Notes under the pieces: generated by a model | Told to the model about the DNA's origin: nothing | The model's database searches: none | What the model saw: the letters and a program-made list of their open reading frames with translations, nothing else | Position numbers and translations under genes: made by a program | Virus record (IMG/VR): IMGVR_UViG_3300032177_000081 | Location: 1-21,506 of that record | Direction: 5' to 3' (one strand) | Length of the DNA: 21,506 nucleotides | Source of the DNA: a virus | In this document: in pieces, positions 8,107 to 17,069 of the stretch | Position numbering within the stretch: the first letter of the stretch is position 1 | Layout of the letters: every line of letters begins with the position of its first letter

Positions 8107-10472
8107 TGTATTCACGATTTGTTATATGGCAAAACGATCCGATCATAGAAGCGCAAGCGGAGATCAACGAATACAACGTATTCCGCGTGCAGGAGAAGTG
8201 TCTTGACATACGATTTATCCTTAAAGGATACGGTTTCAAAAAAGTTGGAGAAATTAACCGCGCGATCTACCATTTCGGTTGCTACAAATGCTATTACAAA
8301 AAAGTCGGTGATCCGCAATGGCAAATGTTCGCGCACGTTGTATCGGACCGCGCCGGAGTATCAGAGGCAACAGTCTATAAAGACGTCATTGTGTCAACCG
8401 GCGTCCTCGAATATGGGACATATGAGATTAAAGTTGAAGCGTGCAGACTTGTTGAATTATCGAATTGGCCGACCGGAGTCGTCGAAGGGATCGCGTCCGG
8501 AGATCAATTCTATTATGACGTCTCGGCCAGGACACAAGCGCCGAATAAAGTCAGCAAGATCGAGGAAATTGATGTATCAGAATTTTTTTATGCCGGCCTC
8601 GATCCGATCTTCCTCGAAGTCATTGATCCGGAAGAATATTCGCTTGACGGCGTCCAGGCCATTGACATTGCCTATATGGTCTTGGAGCATAACATTTATG
8701 GGATATGGGAAGACATACCAGTCAATGAAGTCCTCACAATTCAATACGACTACGACTTATATATTACGCCCGACGTTGTCATTGTCACAGACGGAAGCGC
8801 GCAATATCTTAATAGACTGCACGTCACACCTGCAAATTTCGGAGATCGAGTATATGTTAATGAATACAGATCTCTTACTTTTACGCCATTTTATTCTTAC
8901 TGGTTTCAACAGATCTTTGTTAATGAATGGGCCTTTGGAAATATTTATGGGACGTGCCAAAACTGGGATACGATCGCAGTCAGAGAAAATGCAGACGTTA
9001 ATATTTATGGTTGTCGGCAGGTCTTTGATACTGTCGACGTTGGAGAAAGAATTACTGTTAATATCCCAGGCCTCGTATTTGATAATGTCGACGTCCGAGA
9101 AAATATATTTGTCAACGTATTCGGATCGCGCCTTGTATTCGAGGAAATTCCTATTGAAGAATTTGTCGCAGTCAACGTGTTTGGAAGCAGACTCGTCTAT
9201 GAGACAATATTCGCCCAGGAAGTTATCGACGTCCATATACCCTGGAATAGATTATCCTGGGAGATTATTTTCTTATCAGAATATATCAGCGTTAATATTC
9301 CATTCGCGCGCTCGGTGTCAGACGAAATTCTCACTTGGGATATTGCCTTTGTGTTTATGTATTACCAGGCCTTTGTCTCCGAAAAAGTTTCAACGTCAGA
9401 AAATATACAAGTCCATATTCCATTCTCACGTATTGTCTTTGATCCTATCGCTGTCCTCGAATATGTATCTGTTAATAGGGCCGGCGTTGTTGAAGTCTTC
9501 CAGGATATATCCGTCAACGAATTTGCCTCGCTTAATGTTATCCGGACGATCCAGGTCTTTGAGCAGATCGAGGCTATGGACGTCCTTTATATCAATATCG
9601 ACAGAACGATCCAGGTTAGCGATATTATTCACGCAGACGAATTTGTCACGATCGCATTTCAAGCGATTAAGGTCCTATCCGTTTCCGACTCTATCACAGT
9701 CAATGAATACGTCGCCTATAAAGTTTATGGGACATTCTCTGTTGACGACGATATATTCGTTAATGAATTTGTTAAGATCTCCGTATTGTCAATATCGGCC
9801 GTGCAAAATATTACCGTTTCCGAATTTGTCCTTGTATCAGTTCCTAATTTGTCGAATTTCGATACCGTTACAATTACAGAGTCAGTTACTGTCCGGCCGA
9901 TTATCAGCATTGACGTATTTGAGAGTATTGCAATTGTTGAAAATCTATCGGCAGTCCTTATTAAACTTGTCAATGTATACGACACCATTACGGTTACAGA
10001 ATTTGCGACGAATTTCTATCCAGTCCTGGGCCTGTCCGTTTATGATTACCCAGGAATTGCGAATGACTGGGCCTGGTATAAAGTCTATGGGACATTCTCT
10101 GTCTATGAGTCGATTAACGTCCAGTCAGTCTATTCAACGCTTGAATTACGAAGTTACGTCGACGTATCCGATACAATTATCGTCAACGAAAACGTTATGC
10201 TTGAAACGATCATTGCGATCGTTGAGGTTACTGGCGACGACAGCGCGTTTGTCAACGGTGCATTGGTCGATTACATTACAGTCGTCGAAGAAGCCGTCAG
10301 TTTCGATATTTATTATGTCGTCGAAGCAGTTGCATACGAGACAATTGTTTCGACTGAAAGTATTATTGTGGCAGTGTTACTCGGTTTTGATCTCGGAGAC
10401 AGTGTCGGTGTAAGTGGAGCATTATTTGATACTATTAGCGTCACAGAGTTTATCAACGTGATAAGGATATAA
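8106..10472 (+). CDS. tail-tip fibre protein, long paralogue with about 25 twenty-residue repeats
   Basis: A 788-residue protein. Residues 1-160 are a paralogue of the preceding gene product (MYSRFVIW, LKGYGFKKVGEINR, FGCYKCYYKK, VEGIASGD). A linker follows, and from about residue 268 to the end the chain is a tandem array of units close to 20 residues. The pattern is [DE]-x-I-x-V-x-E-x-[VI]-x-V-N-x(6)-V-[FYS]. This suggests an extended beta-solenoid or stacked beta-hairpin shaft. The start overlaps the previous stop (TAATG). Codon choice differs from the short paralogue: Val GTA and Leu TTA before purine-starting codons are avoided, so the +1 frame stays open for 2.2 kb. The function is probably a side or central fibre. 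No known fibre family was recognised. Confidence 0.7.
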   Translation: MYSRFVIWQNDPIIEAQAEINEYNVFRVQEKCLDIRFILKGYGFKKVGEINRAIYHFGCYKCYYKKVGDPQWQMFAHVVSDRAGVSEATVYKDVIVSTGVLEYGTYEIKVEACRLVELSNWPTGVVEGIASGDQFYYDVSARTQAPNKVSKIEEIDVSEFFYAGLDPIFLEVIDPEEYSLDGVQAIDIAYMVLEHNIYGIWEDIPVNEVLTIQYDYDLYITPDVVIVTDGSAQYLNRLHVTPANFGDRVYVNEYRSLTFTPFYSYWFQQIFVNEWAFGNIYGTCQNWDTIAVRENADVNIYGCRQVFDTVDVGERITVNIPGLVFDNVDVRENIFVNVFGSRLVFEEIPIEEFVAVNVFGSRLVYETIFAQEVIDVHIPWNRLSWEIIFLSEYISVNIPFARSVSDEILTWDIAFVFMYYQAFVSEKVSTSENIQVHIPFSRIVFDPIAVLEYVSVNRAGVVEVFQDISVNEFASLNVIRTIQVFEQIEAMDVLYINIDRTIQVSDIIHADEFVTIAFQAIKVLSVSDSITVNEYVAYKVYGTFSVDDDIFVNEFVKISVLSISAVQNITVSEFVLVSVPNLSNFDTVTITESVTVRPIISIDVFESIAIVENLSAVLIKLVNVYDTITVTEFATNFYPVLGLSVYDYPGIANDWAWYKVYGTFSVYESINVQSVYSTLELRSYVDVSDTIIVNENVMLETIIAIVEVTGDDSAFVNGALVDYITVVEEAVSFDIYYVVEAVAYETIVSTESIIVAVLLGFDLGDSVGVSGALFDTISVTEFINVIRI
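8907..10469 (+). repeat. tandem 20-residue coding repeats, tail-tip gene 4
   Basis: About 521 codons divide into some 25 full units plus two shortened ones. Examples are DTVDVGERITVNIPGLVF, DNVDVRENIFVNVFGSRLVF, EEIPIEEFVAVNVFGSRLVY and DSITVNEYVAYKVYGTFSVD. Period 20 is held for many units in a row. At DNA level most units have diverged, but a few blocks are nearly identical, such as the 23-base block near 9720 that recurs near 10080 with one change. Confidence 0.8.
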
Positions 10473-10473
10473 A

Positions 10474-13400
10474 ATGGCAGAACAAGACAATACAGAATAC
10501 GGTTTACTCGGAATAGGGATCAATGATCCGGTAACAGAGATCCTTCCGGTTATTGACGCCTCATTGACTCCGAACGCCGAAGTCGATATGGACGAATTAC
10601 CGACATATCACTGGAACGGCGCGACAATGAAGCAGAAGATCGGGGACGTCCTTCCGATCGTTTACGGCCGGCACGCATTAGCGCCGACATTGATAAATGC
10701 CTATATTGAAGAAGGCGAACACGAAACATTAAATCTTCTCCTGGCCTGGTGCGAGGGAGAGATCGAGAGTATTACGAATATAAAAATCGGTGGAAACCCG
10801 ATCGAGAGTTTTTTCCATTCAGATCCGAACGATCCTTATGGCGAAAGCGCGGAGTTAAGCGTCCGGACTGGAAAGATAGAGCAGGAAGAAATACAGCACT
10901 TTGACGAATTGCATACTATTACGCCAGTATCGCAGGTGCTATTAAAAGGCATACCGTATCAAATGATCGGGACGATCAGCACGTGCAGAGCGATCCGCGT
11001 TGAATTATCAATTGATAAACTTTACGAAATAGACGCTATAACAGGAAATAATTTATCCTGGTATTTTGCGGTTGAAGTTAAGTTGCGAAAAGTCGGCGAG
11101 GGCGCATTTAGGACGCTCGGAATAATCGAAACGAATAAAAAGACCACGACAGTTTTCAAAAGATATTTCAAGACGGAATATTTAGAAGCCGGACAGTATG
11201 AAGTTATAATCACAAAAGTTTCGGACGATCAAGACGAAGGAGAAAATCCTGTCCATTTAGGAGAGGTAACGCTTGTCTCGATCGACGAAATTACGACCGA
11301 ACAATTAAGTTATCCGACAGTCGCATTGACTGGGATTAGAGTCCTGGCCTTCCAGGATCTTCAAGGAAGCATACCGAATATAACAGGAATTATTACCGGT
11401 CGAAAGGTTAGGTGTCCGAAAGTTACGTTTGACATTGGTGGCACGGACGTTGTTGACTGGGAACAATATTATTATGACGGATCAGATTTTAGACGCCTGG
11501 GAAACGACGCGCTTTTATACTGGGACGGATCGACATATATTGATCAATGGTGCGCGAACCCTGTTTGGTGTTTACGCGATCTTCTTACAAATAAACGCTA
11601 TGGCCTGGGCGATTATATTCCGGAGTCAAAAGTTGACGCCGGATCTTTCTTTGCCTCTGCTATGTATTGCGAGGAAGCGGTTAATAATGACGAGGGAAAT
11701 AAGGAAAAGCGATTTAGACTCGACTGCGTCCTGGACAGCGCAAGTCCGGCCACAGACGTTATCGGATCTATTATAAAATCATTTCGTGGAATTATTTATA
11801 TGAGCGAAGGCGTGATCAGAGTCAATGTTGAAAAACAGGAGACTCCGAAGGCCGTATTTAATATGGGAAATATCGTTGCAGGAAGTTTTGCACTGCAATA
11901 TCAAGGAAAGAAAAAGCCGAATGTTATATCGGCCCAGTATACAAATAAAGATAAAAGTTATATGCGCGAAAGTGTTGAGATCGCGTCCTCGGAGCAGGAA
12001 TTGCGAGACGTAGTTGCCTCGACGCAGTCCGTTCAATGGTATGGAGTTACCAGGTTGACGCAGGTGTTAAGAGAGTCGCGTATTTTATTAAATAAAATAA
12101 ATAATAATACGAAAGTAATTCATTTTAAGGCCTATTTCGACTCGGTCCTATTGCAACCGTATGACGTTTTCGGATTTCAGCACGACGTGCCTGGTTGGGG
12201 AAGCGGTGGCCGGATCACAGAATTTTCCTCGACCTTGAATGTCCGGTTAGATACTCCGGTTGTTTTAGATCCTGGGAGCGCTTATACACTTACAGTCCGA
12301 AACGCGATCACAGACGCGCTCGAAACACGGAACATTTCAAATATTCCTGGCGTGTATACGTCCCTTGACGTGGCCACGCCTTTTTCTTTTATACCGCAAG
12401 AAAACGACCTTTGGAGTTTAAGCACGGTCGGCGCTAATACCGGAACGCAATTATATAGAATAACGAATATCAGTAAAAAAGAAGAAGGGGACATAGATTT
12501 TTCTGCGGTTGAATACACAGACGATATTTATGATCCGTCAGTGATTATCATTCCGCAGGATAAATATAGTCACCTTATCCTGGACATTCCAAAGGTGCAA
12601 AATCTTAAACTTGAAGAAGCGCATAATAAGTTACCTTCCGGAAATTATGAAAATAAGATCCAGGTATCATTTCAAATAGCGCCAGTTACCGCAAAATATA
12701 TTAAGCAGGCAACGCGTTACGAAATATGGCTATCTGATAATGAAGGCGCGTCCTGGAATATGGTTGGATCAACGGACCGCGAGTATATGACGATCGCGGA
12801 AATGGTAAGTGTCGGGGTATTATATAGAGTCGCGGTTGTTTCAGTTACGGAGAGCGGAGAAAAAAATCCTATCGCTACCAGTCCGCAACAGACGATCTCA
12901 ATTCAAGGGATCACGACAGCACCGAGCAAGGTTGTTAATTTTCAATATACTTTTACGGACGAGATTTCATTGACTTGGGACAAAAATCCCGAAGCAGACA
13001 TTGTCGGATATGAGATCCGGACAAATAATTTTAGTTGGTTATCTGATACCGAGGGCCTGGTATGGCGCGGAGACGCGAGTAAGTTTATTATCGTCCGGCC
13101 GACAGCACGCCAGGGTGTCACTTATTATATTCGAGCGTATAATCAGCAGGGGATCGTATCGTCAGAAGGGACGTCAATAGAGCCTGTAAATCCCAGGCCT
13201 AACGCACCGTCACTTTTCGCTGTTACATTGTTTCAAAAGGTCTTTTTATCCTGGCTACCGGTAAATGACGCAGACATAGTGGAATATGAAATATGGCAGA
13301 ATACAGAGCCTGTATTTTTCGGAGTAGAGCGTCAAGAGGACGAGCGCTTATATGCGCGGATCAAGGCAACAAATTTTGTGGCCGAAGTTCCTTATCAAAT

Positions 13401-15120
13401 GACATATTATAGAATTTGCGCCGTAGATCGTTTTGGACGCGGAGCATTTTCAAATATAGTCTCGGCCGAGAGATTAGATATTGAGTCACAAGACATAGGC
13501 CTTAATGCGATCCTATCCACAAATATTGACGACGAAGCAATAAGCACTCCTAAATTAAGAGCCGGAGCGATTACAACAGAGAAGATCGCCACAAAAGCAG
13601 TCGTGGCAAATAATATTGACGTGGCCCAGTTGTCCGCGATCTCCGCAGACCTGGGAACGATCAGATCCGGAGAGATCATAGGCGCATTGATAAAAACGTC
13701 TAACGATCCATTCCGCGTTGAAATGGATAGTTTTGGTTTAAGATCTTACGATATGCAGGGCCGGAAGACAGTCGAATTATCACAAGGAAATTTACGTCTT
13801 TATAATCCCGAAGCACCGGAGTATTATTCTTCACTCGATAGCGGTGGCCTGGTATTTAATACGCCATATGGATCGACTCCTTATGCAACAAGACTTTGCG
13901 CCGGAGTTGCTACGGCCGGTCAAAAAGTTTGTCTTTCTAAATGGAGCAGTAAGCCGGAAGTAATTTTAGGGATCAAGCGCTTACAGTCTTATAATTCGGG
14001 CCGGCCGGAGTCGTCCCAGGAGTGGTGCGTTTATTCTGATAATCTTCAATATTATGATTTTGGATCGGGGAATTTCGGTTGGTCCTTTGACGTTCGCGCA
14101 AAATTAGTTATTACCGGTGGCACAAGAATTGAACAATATTTTGACGTTCCTTTCGGGACGTCTCGTTGCACTGGAAGCGGTGTTTGTCAAGTCCAGGTAG
14201 GCGCTTGCGTTCAAGTATGGTGTCACCAGGTTGCGCCCGATCCGATCTGCTATGCGTGTATTTGTTATGAGATCGCATATCGTCAAGTTGGTGCAGGAAG
14301 TTGGACCAGGGCCTGTTATGAATGGTTATCGCCTCACGATACGATCGGCGCGATTAAACAGACATATAAACTTTGTCATACGGTGGCCCTGGGAGCAATG
14401 GGACAATGGGAAGTTACGATCAATGAACGTGGTCGGCATTATGTGGCCTCGCCATTTCAGACAGGCGGTTATATTACCGTAATTTGTTGCACGCCGTATA
14501 CTATTGATCAGTCGTGTTGCGGTGTTGCTTATGTGTCCGGACGGTTTGGTGGATCTATAAGCGCGATAAGTCCAGGGACAAATAGAAGCGCAAGCGCGTC
14601 GCAAGACGTTTATGTAGATTTTGCAGATTATGGAAGGGCAGATCTTGTTGTTTTAAGTAGCGCCATAACGAATTGCGCCTATGGGACAGTTTTAGCAAGA
14701 ATAACAGCGCAGACGTCACGTGCGAACGCGGACGTAGCCGGATTATTCGGCGGTGGAATATCAAAGAGCGGAGATTTTTATTCGGCCTGGCAAGCGACAG
14801 GTTGTTGGACAGCGACAAAACAATTTGCAAGTTATCAGACGAGAGTCCTCGGATTTAGATTAAGCGCTTATGCCTCGGACGGATATATTTCCGGTTATAC
14901 CTGCGCCCTGGCCAGTGTTAGCGGTAGTTCAGTGCAGGTTGTTAATTATAAATGTTGTATCGTAAGGACGTGTTATACCTGCACTCCGTGCTGTCTATTT
15001 GTCGGAAGCGCGTGCAATGCAGATATAAGACTATTTTCGTCAATGAGAGATATTGTTGGAAATGAAGTCGTCCTCGATCCGGCAGGAGAAATAAATTATT
15101 TAGCGGTAGCATATCGGTAA
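10474..15120 (+). CDS. gpJ-like tail tip / host-specificity protein
   Basis: A 1548-residue protein expected to form the tip of the tail and contact the receptor. Residues about 45-115 carry the tail-J signature (WNGATMKQKIGDVLPIVYGR, then LLLAWCEGEIESI). About 300-640 continues the gpJ core. Three FN3-like domains follow at about 707-805, 812-905 and 910-1000 (motifs LTWDKNPEADIVGYEI and FLSWLPVNDADIVEYEIW). About 1005-1070 is the 'AIST.KLRAGAITTEKI' type linker seen in central fibre proteins. From about 1140 to the end the protein holds 26 cysteines in some 400 residues, including three CC pairs in the last third and dense clusters, against about eight in the first 1000. The start follows an AAGGA that lies in the end of the preceding gene. 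Confidence 0.88.
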   Translation: MAEQDNTEYGLLGIGINDPVTEILPVIDASLTPNAEVDMDELPTYHWNGATMKQKIGDVLPIVYGRHALAPTLINAYIEEGEHETLNLLLAWCEGEIESITNIKIGGNPIESFFHSDPNDPYGESAELSVRTGKIEQEEIQHFDELHTITPVSQVLLKGIPYQMIGTISTCRAIRVELSIDKLYEIDAITGNNLSWYFAVEVKLRKVGEGAFRTLGIIETNKKTTTVFKRYFKTEYLEAGQYEVIITKVSDDQDEGENPVHLGEVTLVSIDEITTEQLSYPTVALTGIRVLAFQDLQGSIPNITGIITGRKVRCPKVTFDIGGTDVVDWEQYYYDGSDFRRLGNDALLYWDGSTYIDQWCANPVWCLRDLLTNKRYGLGDYIPESKVDAGSFFASAMYCEEAVNNDEGNKEKRFRLDCVLDSASPATDVIGSIIKSFRGIIYMSEGVIRVNVEKQETPKAVFNMGNIVAGSFALQYQGKKKPNVISAQYTNKDKSYMRESVEIASSEQELRDVVASTQSVQWYGVTRLTQVLRESRILLNKINNNTKVIHFKAYFDSVLLQPYDVFGFQHDVPGWGSGGRITEFSSTLNVRLDTPVVLDPGSAYTLTVRNAITDALETRNISNIPGVYTSLDVATPFSFIPQENDLWSLSTVGANTGTQLYRITNISKKEEGDIDFSAVEYTDDIYDPSVIIIPQDKYSHLILDIPKVQNLKLEEAHNKLPSGNYENKIQVSFQIAPVTAKYIKQATRYEIWLSDNEGASWNMVGSTDREYMTIAEMVSVGVLYRVAVVSVTESGEKNPIATSPQQTISIQGITTAPSKVVNFQYTFTDEISLTWDKNPEADIVGYEIRTNNFSWLSDTEGLVWRGDASKFIIVRPTARQGVTYYIRAYNQQGIVSSEGTSIEPVNPRPNAPSLFAVTLFQKVFLSWLPVNDADIVEYEIWQNTEPVFFGVERQEDERLYARIKATNFVAEVPYQMTYYRICAVDRFGRGAFSNIVSAERLDIESQDIGLNAILSTNIDDEAISTPKLRAGAITTEKIATKAVVANNIDVAQLSAISADLGTIRSGEIIGALIKTSNDPFRVEMDSFGLRSYDMQGRKTVELSQGNLRLYNPEAPEYYSSLDSGGLVFNTPYGSTPYATRLCAGVATAGQKVCLSKWSSKPEVILGIKRLQSYNSGRPESSQEWCVYSDNLQYYDFGSGNFGWSFDVRAKLVITGGTRIEQYFDVPFGTSRCTGSGVCQVQVGACVQVWCHQVAPDPICYACICYEIAYRQVGAGSWTRACYEWLSPHDTIGAIKQTYKLCHTVALGAMGQWEVTINERGRHYVASPFQTGGYITVICCTPYTIDQSCCGVAYVSGRFGGSISAISPGTNRSASASQDVYVDFADYGRADLVVLSSAITNCAYGTVLARITAQTSRANADVAGLFGGGISKSGDFYSAWQATGCWTATKQFASYQTRVLGFRLSAYASDGYISGYTCALASVSGSSVQVVNYKCCIVRTCYTCTPCCLFVGSACNADIRLFSSMRDIVGNEVVLDPAGEINYLAVAYR

Positions 15121-15141
15121 GAAAAAAAGGAGAAAGAAAAA

Positions 15142-16242
15142 ATGTTGAATATGAATAAGAAAGTAGCAGAGGAAGCAGAGGTCCTGGTCCTGGTTGTCAA
15201 TGGTGGAATTGGCAGGAATATTATGGCGACAGCAGTCGTGCGGAATTTGAAAAAAGCATATCCGGATAAAAAAATCGTGGTGATGTGTGGAGTGCCGGAG
15301 ATCTTTTTGAAAAATCCAAATATTTATCGGGTGTATTCGTTAGCGAACCCTGTTTATTTTTACGAAGACTTTATCAAAAACAGGAAGTCGGCGGTCCTCA
15401 ATGTTGAACCGTATCAGCATTATGACTATACATATAAATCAAGACATTTCGTCCAGTGTTGGTGCGAAATGCTTAACATAGAGTGCGACAGCGTGTATCC
15501 GGAAATGTTTTTTACTGAAATGGAAAATAAACTGGCCGAAAATTTTGTTAAACTTTTTGATCGGCCTTTTGTCCTTTGTCAATTTGAAGGTGGAAAAATA
15601 CCGGAAGGGAAAGACGAAAAAAATAGGATCATTGCGCGCAATGCAATGTATCGTCGATCTTTACCGGAGCAGTTGCAGGTTAAAATCGTAGACGAATTAA
15701 ATACAATGGGATTTAAGGTTGGAGTTGTGGCGCACGAAAACGTTTATATTCCTGGTTGTTGCGACAGAATATTTTATCCGACCAGGGCCGTGATCGCGCT
15801 CTCCCAGTATGCAACGGCAATGATCGTTATTGATAGTTTCCTATTGCACGGATCAGCAGTGTTTCAGAAGCCGGCCCTGGCCTTGTGGTCCGGAACGAGT
15901 CCGGAGCAATTAGGATATGACTGTCACGTAAACCTGCGGAATAAAGTTTGTGATACTCCGGAATGTCATAGGCCTAATAGTTATTTTTTTGACATTGAGC
16001 CTAACGGTTATCAATGGGAATGTTCTCATAATAATAAATGTTGTGATTATGAGCCGAAGACAGTTATTGAAGCGTTCGATCAAATGACAGGTGGATTACG
16101 TGGACAGATAAAGGCGATCGGTGCGCCGTTGCCGGTGTTACCGGACGGATTTAATCCTTATGATAAAAAGGAATGTCCGGACTGCGATAAACACTCAAAA
16201 GAAAAAAATGCAGAGAAGACTCCGGTAGAAATAAAAATTTGA
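15142..16242 (+). CDS. GT9-family glycosyltransferase (ADP-heptose:LPS heptosyltransferase-like)
   Basis: A 366-residue soluble enzyme. The N-terminal motif NGGIGRNIMATAVVRNLKKA with YPDKKIVV matches the 'GgiGd...tt..lr.lk..yP...i' start of GT9 enzymes, which transfer heptose from ADP-heptose to the LPS core. The usual Asp after GIG is replaced by Arg here. In the C-terminal half ALSQYATAMIVIDSFLLHGS followed by KPALALWSGTSPEQLGY is the nucleotide-sugar site pattern ('a..d..lHlAaa...p.v.lfG.t.p'). The last 100 residues are cysteine-rich (CDTPECH, ECSHNNKCC, CPDCDK), which is not usual for LPS enzymes. A strong ribosome binding site (AAAGGAGA) precedes it. It may modify host surface glycans or a phage structural protein. 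Confidence 0.75.
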   Translation: MLNMNKKVAEEAEVLVLVVNGGIGRNIMATAVVRNLKKAYPDKKIVVMCGVPEIFLKNPNIYRVYSLANPVYFYEDFIKNRKSAVLNVEPYQHYDYTYKSRHFVQCWCEMLNIECDSVYPEMFFTEMENKLAENFVKLFDRPFVLCQFEGGKIPEGKDEKNRIIARNAMYRRSLPEQLQVKIVDELNTMGFKVGVVAHENVYIPGCCDRIFYPTRAVIALSQYATAMIVIDSFLLHGSAVFQKPALALWSGTSPEQLGYDCHVNLRNKVCDTPECHRPNSYFFDIEPNGYQWECSHNNKCCDYEPKTVIEAFDQMTGGLRGQIKAIGAPLPVLPDGFNPYDKKECPDCDKHSKEKNAEKTPVEIKI

Positions 16243-16258
16243 GAAAGGGGTGAGCGAC

Positions 16259-16663
16259 GTGCTACTAAAAGAAATAAATAAAATAGGAATGAAACTGAAT
16301 ACTGTCAATGCGTTACTGGCCATTGGAGATTTTAAGAGGATCAACGACGCAGTGATACAAGCGAAAGACGTATTGTTGCAGACGTTCACAGAGGAAAAAC
16401 ATTATCAAATAGGCGTTGCTAAATATGAAAAGCAAGGACACGAAATGCCGGATCATAGTCACGCAGGAATACAGGAATATGTAATACAAATTAAAGGAAG
16501 ATCAGCAGTATATTTTGAAGACGGTGGATATAGAATTGTTGAGGTTGGACAGTGCGTAGCAATATCTCCGGACGTGCAACATAAATTTGTAGCATTAACT
16601 GATCAGTGCGAGCAGATATATATATGCGTGCCTGCGGACGAAGGCTATCGAATACAAAAATGA
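16259..16663 (+). CDS. small cupin-domain protein
   Basis: A 134-residue protein with one cupin domain after an N-terminal helical part. Motif 1 is visible as PDHSHAGIQEYVIQIKG (about residues 65-81), giving the H-x-H, E and G pattern. Motif 2 is GQCVAISPDVQH (about 98-109), giving the P and the last His. The two His, the Glu and the distal His would bind one metal ion. The catalytic role is unknown; many such proteins are sugar isomerases, dioxygenases or binding proteins. An in-frame GTG at 16250 lies inside the Shine-Dalgarno sequence AAAGGGGTGAG. The GTG at 16259 has proper spacing and was chosen. The gene follows the glycosyltransferase by 16 bases, so a joint sugar-related role is possible. 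Confidence 0.7.
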   Translation: MLLKEINKIGMKLNTVNALLAIGDFKRINDAVIQAKDVLLQTFTEEKHYQIGVAKYEKQGHEMPDHSHAGIQEYVIQIKGRSAVYFEDGGYRIVEVGQCVAISPDVQHKFVALTDQCEQIYICVPADEGYRIQK

Positions 16664-16682
16664 TTACGGAAGGTGGATTATA

Positions 16683-17069
16683 ATGTCAGAGATTACAAAA
16701 GAAGAATTATTAGCAATGATCGACGTGCAGGTAAAATCGGCGTCAGCAATGGAAAATATTGCTAATTCGATCCGACAAATGACTGATTTGAATAAAGAAG
16801 TTTTGGCCTCGCATAAAGAGTTGATCAAAACGGTGACGGAGCATACTGAAAAATGTCAAGGAAGTATATGCTCGATCGTTGAAGCAAAAATGAATTTTGC
16901 CGGAGCAAGGTGCGCAGAAAATAAAACACTCTTGGACAATATTGATAAAAATATATTTTGGGTAAAGATTACTGCCGGTAGTATCGGTATAGTAACTGCC
17001 CTGGCCCTGGCGCTAACAAAATTTACGCACTGGATCTTTCATTCCGGCGCAGGACCAGGGGTAAAATAA
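16683..17069 (+). CDS. coiled-coil protein with C-terminal membrane segment
   Basis: A 128-residue protein. About residues 1-60 are charged and helical. A middle part has three cysteines (CQGSIC, then a Cys near residue 78). About residues 97-117 (ITAGSIGIVTALALALTKFT) form one strong membrane helix, followed by a short GPGVK-type tail. This N-terminal-coil plus C-terminal-TM plan is like XhlA-type and other holin accessory proteins. It is placed just before the holin candidate. I do not recognise the exact family. The ATG follows GGAAGGTGGATT, and the stop overlaps the next start (TAATG). Confidence 0.55.
   Translation: MSEITKEELLAMIDVQVKSASAMENIANSIRQMTDLNKEVLASHKELIKTVTEHTEKCQGSICSIVEAKMNFAGARCAENKTLLDNIDKNIFWVKITAGSIGIVTALALALTKFTHWIFHSGAGPGVK

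Noticed and set aside
8757-9236. 159-codon frame on the - strand inside the repeat gene
   Set aside because: Antisense shadow of the repeats; Asp/Asn/Ile-rich as expected from reversed repeat codons, with no start context.
16250-16258. GTG at 16250 as start of the cupin gene
   Set aside because: The codon is part of the Shine-Dalgarno sequence itself; the GTG at 16259 is correctly spaced.
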